DNA of 64,000 nt from Verrucomicrobiota bacterium (GTDB lineage: Bacteria > Verrucomicrobiota > Verrucomicrobiia > Limisphaerales > VHDF01), in NCBI GenBank assembly GCA_016871495.1, contig VHDF01000001.1, positions 96,612 to 160,611 on the forward strand, given 5' to 3'. Shown piece by piece: positions 59,546 to 64,000 of this stretch. The notes under the pieces are model-generated. The model searched no databases and was not told where the DNA came from. It was given only the letters and a program-made list of their open reading frames with translations. The position numbers and the translations under genes are program-made. Numbering within the stretch: the stretch's first letter is position 1; every line of letters starts with the position of its first letter.

Positions 59546-59668
59546 GGCTAAATCCTCATTGTTAAACGCCTTCCTAGACAAAAAGTTGCGAAAAACCCAA
59601 CAGCGGAAGCGCCCCATCCGAGACATTGTGTCTCACGATTTTCCATGAACCGTCTCCATAATAAATCA

Positions 59669-59726
59669 ATAACTGGGATGATTGCGAAAGTCATTCGATC
59701 GAGGATAATGCGTTCGTCCCAGTTAT
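59669..59726. repeat. Inverted repeat upstream of gspF
   Basis: Two 13 nt arms (59669-59681 and 59714-59726) are reverse complements with one G-T mismatch and a 32 nt loop. It lies about 125 bp upstream of the gspF start and could be a regulatory site or a repeat remnant. Confidence 0.6.
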
Positions 59727-59917
59727 GAGTGCTTGCGAAGCGCGGGGTGCGCAATGAGCAGACCAAGGAGGTGACGCTCCGCATCCAAGCTGTTAACGGG
59801 ATACCGCCGTCTTCAGGGGGGTTCAAAGGAGGCCCTGGAGGCGGCCTTTTTATTTGCCATCCCCAGAATTCCTCTCCCCGCGTGAAGTGTTGCACCTTGC
59901 CTGGCCCCAATGCCTTT

Positions 59918-60191
59918 AGAGCCTGTTTGGAAATTGGGCGGGTCCTGCGGCGAGAGATTTTGGCGGCGGCCAAGGCGGCGAGGCCGGAGCATCCGCAAAG
60001 CGGGCTGTAACGGCCAAGCCAACGCAGGCCGCCGGCAAAAGATCCGCCGCCCGAAGGGTTTTCGCGGAAAAGGCCCGCTGGCTTCGTTGCTCGTCGGTCA
60101 CCGGGCGCTGGCGGCCATGCTCCCTCCTCGTGCCTCGCCATCGGGCCTTTTCCGCGAAAACAGGACCCCACCCAATTTCCAAACACGCTCT
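59918..60191. repeat. Nested inverted-repeat element, about 274 bp
   Basis: Outer arms of about 30 nt (59918-59947 and 60161-60191) share TGTTTGGAAATTGGG in inverted form. Inside, 24 nt arms (60059-60082 and 60137-60160) carry TTTTCGCGGAAAAGGCCCG with one mismatch. No transposase is encoded. The layout is that of a MITE or palindromic intergenic repeat; I saw no clear target duplication. Confidence 0.8.
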
Positions 60192-60940
60192 TAAGAATTT
60201 CCACGCTGAGAACGTCGGTGGATCCGGAAGAATTTGACTTTCACCATAAGTTGCTCTGAATCAATAAGATGGGAATTGATGATAAAAGGGTATCCAATCG
60301 AAGTTTCATTCGAGACTGTTTTCGACGAGGTCATTCCCAAGGAAGTGAACGAAACCATCTTAGAAGCTCGCGCTCCGGCCAAGCGGTGGCCTCTTCTGGT
60401 AACCTCACGCCACGTGGTCCAGGCGATGGTGGTCCCGAACCTGTACACTACGGCCGCGGCACGCTTTCTCTGGCGCTGGAGATGGTCACGAGATGCGAGG
60501 TCAGTGCGGGCGAGGATGAAGGCGGCGCGGGTAGACCAGGTGGCACGGCTGAGGATCAGTTTTGCCAAGACGCCTGCCTTCATGGCTCCCTCGTGCCGCC
60601 GAGGCATGCTGAGCCAGGCAGAGATCCAGGAGATGATGAGGCGAACGAACTGCAAGAGCGGTGGGGTGATCCCGGAGCATCGGCAACGATCCTGTCCGCG
60701 CGCGAGGCCCCAACCGGTGAGCAGTAGGACTCGACTCGCCCATCATTCCTATCAAACAGGCCCCACCGAAAACGAAATCAGCCCGGCAACTCGATCCCAT
60801 TCTTACAGGCGTTGGCCCTAAAGTGGCGGAAGGGAGAGATCCCACTTGAAGAACTCCGAGCTCGTTCACTCGCCGGCATCGTGAATGGCTCCGCTTTGCG
60901 CCGCAACCGCTTACCCTTCATGGTTGAGCCGCGGTCGCAT

Positions 60941-61264
60941 TCAATGAGTCCCTCCGGAGATGTTTAACGCAACCACTCCTCCGATGATGGCAAGCAGCCC
61001 TACGACCTTGAGGACGCTGATCGGCTCTCGAAAGTAGAGGACTCCCAACGTCGCTATCAACGCCGTGCCAACGCCGCTCCAGATGGCGTAGGCAACGCTG
61101 ACATCCACCTTTTTGAGAGTCAAAGTGAGGAAATAAAAGCAAACCCCGTAGAACAGCCACATCAGCACCGAAGGGGTGAACTTGGTAAAACCAGCCGAGA
61201 GTTTCATGCAGGTCGTGCCTGCCACTTCGGCGAGAATAGCGAGTGTGAGGTAAAGCCAGTGCAT
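60941..61264 (-). CDS. SMR-family small multidrug resistance transporter
   Basis: The 107 aa product has four predicted membrane helices. The first contains the essential Glu (LAILAEVAGTTCMKLSAGFT, Glu13), and the third has VDVSVAYAIWSGVGTALIAT, the EmrE/SugE/Gdx-type signature. The family exchanges protons for cationic drugs or guanidinium. The subtype cannot be assigned with certainty. No partner SMR gene is adjacent, so it would act as a homodimer. Confidence 0.93.
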   Translation of the reverse strand: MHWLYLTLAILAEVAGTTCMKLSAGFTKFTPSVLMWLFYGVCFYFLTLTLKKVDVSVAYAIWSGVGTALIATLGVLYFREPISVLKVVGLLAIIGGVVALNISGGTH

Positions 61265-61869
61265 GTCGTAAAGCCGCCTAAAGCATCAGGTCACCGACAG
61301 ACGCCGGAATCGGGCCACTGCAGCAAATCCAACGTCCGAAGCCTCCAACGACTCCGAAATCGCGGCGGGCGTGGCGGTTCCCTTGGAGTGCCTGGTTCGG
61401 GGAGATCCGCCGAACCCGTGGCGGGCCAGAACGATTGCCATGGTCAGATAAGGAGATGATGAGGATGGGCTCGACCAACGGACCAGGAACCATCCTCTCC
61501 AACGAAAATGATGCGACGCGGCAACACCGCGACAAAATCGGAATGCAGCACTGGCAGTGCCCGACCCTCTGCCAGACGAATCCAACCGCGATCAAACAGT
61601 AGCGTCTGCAATGCTTGACGAATTCCCTCGACGCCCATGTACGGACGCTAGGCCAAGCCGGAGACTGCTTCAAGCACAGAGTCTTGGCACCCAAAGCCTG
61701 AGATCTCTGCGCCCACGCAACTCGCCCCTCCGCCTTCTGCGTCCTTCGCGGCCTTTCCGTGAGGGAAAGCAAGATGCCTCTCCCCAAGTCCCCGACGTGT
61801 GCAAAGGAAATCAAGGCACTTTCCAATCGGCACACCTGGAAATAATTCGAAACCTCTGTCCCGGAGGAA

Positions 61870-61876
61870 CTGAGGG
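61870..61876. repeat. Left 7 bp target-site duplication (CTGAGGG)
   Basis: CTGAGGG directly precedes the miniature element and is repeated directly after it (62071-62077). Confidence 0.8.
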
Positions 61877-62070
61877 TGTCAGCGGTCGAATTGATTGACC
61901 CGCCTTTGGTCGAAATGGCTGACCCACCCTGGCCGACATGTTTCCTTTAAATCACTCCCTTATCACGTTGTTGCGGAATGATTTAAAGAAAACATGTCTC
62001 TTTTTGCGAGAATGAGCGACGGGTCAATCATTTCGACCCCGGACGGGTCAATTTGATTCGACCGCTGGCA
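61877..62070. mobile_element. IS21-like miniature inverted-repeat element (194 bp)
   Basis: The ends TGTCAGCGGTCGAA and its inverted partner (TGCCAGCGGTCGAA on the minus strand) define a 194 bp element without coding capacity. Each end has two internal copies of a GGTCGAA-N-TTGACCC-type repeat, and the inner parts (ACATGTTT and CCTTTAAATCA) are inverted too. Multiple terminal repeats of this kind are typical of IS21-family elements. The 7 bp duplication shows it moved as a unit, so it is probably mobilised by a related full-length IS elsewhere. Confidence 0.85.
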
Positions 62071-62077
62071 CTGAGGG
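62071..62077. repeat. Right 7 bp target-site duplication (CTGAGGG)
   Basis: Direct repeat of 61870-61876 on the other side of the miniature element. Confidence 0.8.
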
Positions 62078-62112
62078 TATTACATCACAAGAGTCCTGCT
62101 TCTATTCAGAGT

Positions 62113-63201
62113 TTATGGTCGTATCGAGGAGAGTCCCTTAAAGACACGAGCCATATTTCTCAAAGTGTGACTCAAAGTATAACTTTCGATGACAAGTAGA
62201 TGAGCTGCCTGCCCCATTTGCTCTCTCAGCGTACTGTCGCCAGCCAGCCGCAGGACTGCTTGAGCCACTTTGTCCGGGGATGACGGAGGAACAACGAGTC
62301 CGGTTTTTCCATCCAGGCACACTTCCGGAAGGCCTCCGATGCTCGTTGTAATAAGCGGCTTCTTGAGGAAAGCGGCTTGAAGAGAGGCTTGAGAGATCCC
62401 TTCGTGCGCCGTGCTCAGAAGTGCAAACATGTCGATGGCGGCGAGGGCGGCCCTTGGATTGTCCAAATGCCCCGTGAAGATGAAGGGAAGATCAGGGTCA
62501 ACCAAAGGCCTATACTGTTCGATGTAACCGCCACCCACGACAACCCACTTCAATCTGGGGTCATGACGAAGACTTTTGGCCGCGGCGATGAGGTCTTGTA
62601 TCCCTTTCCAGGATCGAACGACACAGACAGACCCAATCAGTATTTCATCTGGCTTTACATGGATCGAACTACGGAATTCTCGCGCCTCTTCTTGAGGGAC
62701 TTCAAAAGGTTCAACCCCTGTTGGAATGCACTGGATTCGGCTGAGCGGAAGGTGGGCTTTTTGCTCGATCTCCGGGATGATACACGATGAGGTGGTTACA
62801 ACATAATCTGCCAAACCATTATAAAGCAGTCGAGCGTTGAGCCCCCCTCGAATGGGTGTCGATAGATGCCTTGTTCGCACAACGGATCGTCCCATGATTC
62901 TTGCAGCGATGCCTCCCAACCAGGCATCGAACGAGCTATGCGTGTTAACCACATCGATCCTCCCCTTTTTGATGATAGTGCATAGCTGCCACAGTGCCTT
63001 GAGCGCTTGGGATCGTTTGAAATCGATTTCAAACACTTCGAACCCTTCTTTGCGGGCATACTCTACGAGTTTGCCGCCCTGCACGACAGCGAGTGTGATT
63101 TGGAAGCCTTCTTTTCTAAGCCCTAAACACTCCTTGAGAATGCGGATTTCCTGACCGCCCCAGCCATTTGAGCTCTCAGTGTGTAAAATATGCATGGACA
63201 T
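62113..63201 (-). CDS. Family 4 glycosyltransferase
   Basis: The 362 aa product has the GT-B fold pattern. The N-terminal domain begins MHILHTESSNGWGGQEIRIL and the donor-binding half has CIPTGVEPFEVP, IGSVCVVRSWKGIQDLIAAA and the TAHEGISQASLQAAFLKKPL motif. In the EX7E signature the second Glu is Gln. It ends in TGLVVPPSSPDKVAQAVLRL. The acceptor is unknown; LPS or exopolysaccharide synthesis is likely. The gene appears less GC-rich than the suf and ribosomal genes, hinting at transfer, but this was judged by eye. Confidence 0.9.
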   Translation of the reverse strand: MSMHILHTESSNGWGGQEIRILKECLGLRKEGFQITLAVVQGGKLVEYARKEGFEVFEIDFKRSQALKALWQLCTIIKKGRIDVVNTHSSFDAWLGGIAARIMGRSVVRTRHLSTPIRGGLNARLLYNGLADYVVTTSSCIIPEIEQKAHLPLSRIQCIPTGVEPFEVPQEEAREFRSSIHVKPDEILIGSVCVVRSWKGIQDLIAAAKSLRHDPRLKWVVVGGGYIEQYRPLVDPDLPFIFTGHLDNPRAALAAIDMFALLSTAHEGISQASLQAAFLKKPLITTSIGGLPEVCLDGKTGLVVPPSSPDKVAQAVLRLAGDSTLREQMGQAAHLLVIESYTLSHTLRNMARVFKGLSSIRP

Positions 63202-63455
63202 GCGCTACCATTCTGTTGCGGACCGAAGAGAGCAAAGGTTCTTTAAGCGATTTTCATTTTGATCCGTTGATACCTGTCTATAGATTGCCGATCTATTGTA
63301 TAACGTGAAGGAAAGCGGCTGGCATGGTAACTGTTAACGCCGGGATTCACAATCGAAAACTGGTAAAGCTTATCGCCGCCGTGTTCCAATAGCATCCTCA
63401 TCGGGACATTTTACAAAGTGCCGCAACTCGAGGTTACCACGGATGCCGTGGCGCT

Positions 63456-63782
63456 TCAGGTTGAACGAGGGATTAGACCTGAGCGCAACCACGCTAACAC
63501 CTCGGCTTCGGGCGGATTGAGCTGAGGCACACGCTGGAATTCGACTTTGCGACCAGCATACAGGGCGCAGACCGCCTGATGAGCGTTCAGCGACATGGGC
63601 CCGTCTCGCGTGTAGTACTCGGTCGCCCAGGCCAGGAGAAACTGGAGGTTGGCGTCCTGCATTGGCTTGGAGGGGTACTTGTGCGGTTCCCAGGGACGGT
63701 TCAGGCAGTTTTCGATGCAGCTCTGAAGCCCAGGATTCAGGAAGATGAGAAACGGCTCAAAGCGCAACGCCACTTCGATCAA
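63456..63782 (-). CDS. Hypothetical protein
   Basis: The 108 aa frame uses a TTG start and encodes a mixed-composition, non-repetitive protein (FEPFLIFLNPGLQSCIENCL, then LLAWATEYYTRDG and LNPPEAEVLAWLRS). I do not recognise a family. Composition makes it more credible than the nearby frames. It may be a fragment, since a stop lies only six codons upstream. Confidence 0.4.
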   Translation of the reverse strand: MIEVALRFEPFLIFLNPGLQSCIENCLNRPWEPHKYPSKPMQDANLQFLLAWATEYYTRDGPMSLNAHQAVCALYAGRKVEFQRVPQLNPPEAEVLAWLRSGLIPRST

Positions 63783-64000
63783 GGTGCCGTAGCAGCCTCA
63801 GACATCCTGACCTCATGCGGGGAAAGATTGGGTGGAGTGGAATGGAATTGAGACCAAGAGGGACATTTTCGACTTTCAAGGATGGGGGTGGTGGCGGTGA
63901 ATAGGTGAATGCCGCAAGTTCAATGACCGATGTTTCCTGCCGGGTCTGTGGAGCTCAACCGCGATCTGGCGTGTCGAACGGAAGGAGACAAAGTGGTCTA
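63783..64000. other. Window end without recognised features
   Basis: Nothing recognisable was found in the last 218 bp, which are purine-rich and could belong to a gene continuing beyond the window. Confidence 0.4.

Larger units (their letters stand above)
59546..60940. other. Gene-poor interval with repeat elements
   Basis: The 1.4 kb between gspF and the SMR gene contains no convincing gene: long frames in three phases have low-complexity Arg- and Pro-rich translations. It carries an inverted repeat at 59669-59726, a weak hairpin plus T-run near 59829-59853 and the nested palindromic element at 59918-60191. The segment 60192-60917 looks like eroded coding DNA. Confidence 0.6.
61265..62112. 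other. Gene-poor interval with repeat remnants and a MITE
   Basis: Apart from the miniature element at 61877-62070, this stretch has no convincing gene. The frame near 61278-61420 (minus) encodes PNQALQGNRHARR, a string resembling widely spread repeat-derived peptides. The part near 61720-61775 (minus) reads GGCCGCGAAGGACGCAGAAG-like sequence, typical of dispersed repeats. These are remarks from memory. Confidence 0.5.

Noticed and set aside
59740..59860. Possible c-di-GMP or other riboswitch upstream of gspF
   Set aside because: I compared it with the conserved GEMM core and other riboswitch signatures and found no convincing match on either strand.
59548..60204. 218-codon minus-strand frame upstream of gspF
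   Set aside because: It runs through the nested inverted-repeat element, and its translation is repetitive Gly/Pro/Arg with no protein motif.
60191..60821. Overlapping frames of 150-195 codons on both strands
   Set aside because: Neither strand gives a plausible protein; composition is Arg-rich and no start site is supported. Treated as eroded DNA.
61278..61835. 185-codon minus-strand frame
   Set aside because: It crosses repeat-like DNA and contains the PNQALQ string; no coherent domain.

Overview
The window looks like a chromosomal segment of a GC-rich Gram-negative bacterium of the Verrucomicrobia/PVC type, probably near Pedosphaeraceae/Limisphaerales. The placement rests on the combination of prepilin-like proteins with an H-x9-DG C-terminal motif, a PEP-CTERM surface protein, a type II secretion cluster and the form of EF-Tu. 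It is inferred from recalled family traits; no database search was possible.

Positions 39-32301 read almost entirely on the minus strand. They hold one continuous translation/transcription supercluster. In transcription order it runs tRNA-Thr, tuf, tRNA-Trp, tRNA-Ser, secE, nusG, rplK, rplA, rplJ, rplL, rpoB, rpoC, rpsL, rpsG, fusA, rpsJ, rplC, rplD, rplW, rplB, rpsS, rplV, rpsC, rplP, rpmC, rpsQ, rplN, rplX, rplE, rpsN, rpsH, rplF, rplR, rpsE, rplO, secY, map, infA, rpmJ, rpsM, rpsK, rpsD, rpoA, rplQ. It ends at a hairpin terminator. rpmD (L30) and adk are absent from their usual places. Several proteins carry low-complexity extensions (S11, S5, L17). EF-Tu has an unusual switch I and IF-1 is divergent. 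A prepilin-like gene lies just beyond the terminator.

Positions 32536-41402 hold a minus-strand beta-propeller protein and, divergently, a Fur-family regulator followed by a SUF iron-sulfur assembly operon: sufB, sufC, sufD, sufE, sufT, sufS, a rhodanese-like protein without its catalytic cysteine, and an IscU/NifU-type scaffold. A perfect palindrome resembling a Fur/PerR box sits in the divergent promoter.

Positions 41403-47947 contain an 870 bp gene-free stretch with a strong inverted repeat, a VOC protein, the folP-cdaA-cdaR-glmM operon (folate, cyclic di-AMP and cell-wall precursor synthesis), a second prepilin-like gene and a PEP-CTERM protein gene. The last is preceded by a cobalamin riboswitch and an intrinsic terminator.

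Positions 48525-54455 carry a transposase remnant and a complete rRNA operon (16S, tRNA-Ile, tRNA-Ala, 23S, 5S; minus strand), with visible RNase III-type processing stems and a terminator. bioD abuts the rRNA promoter and is the last gene of a gspF-gspH-gspI-gspJ-gspK type II secretion cluster.

Positions 59546-64000 are accessory and gene-poor. They include a nested inverted-repeat element, an SMR-family transporter, a 194 bp IS21-like miniature element with a 7 bp target duplication, a family 4 glycosyltransferase and a short hypothetical gene.
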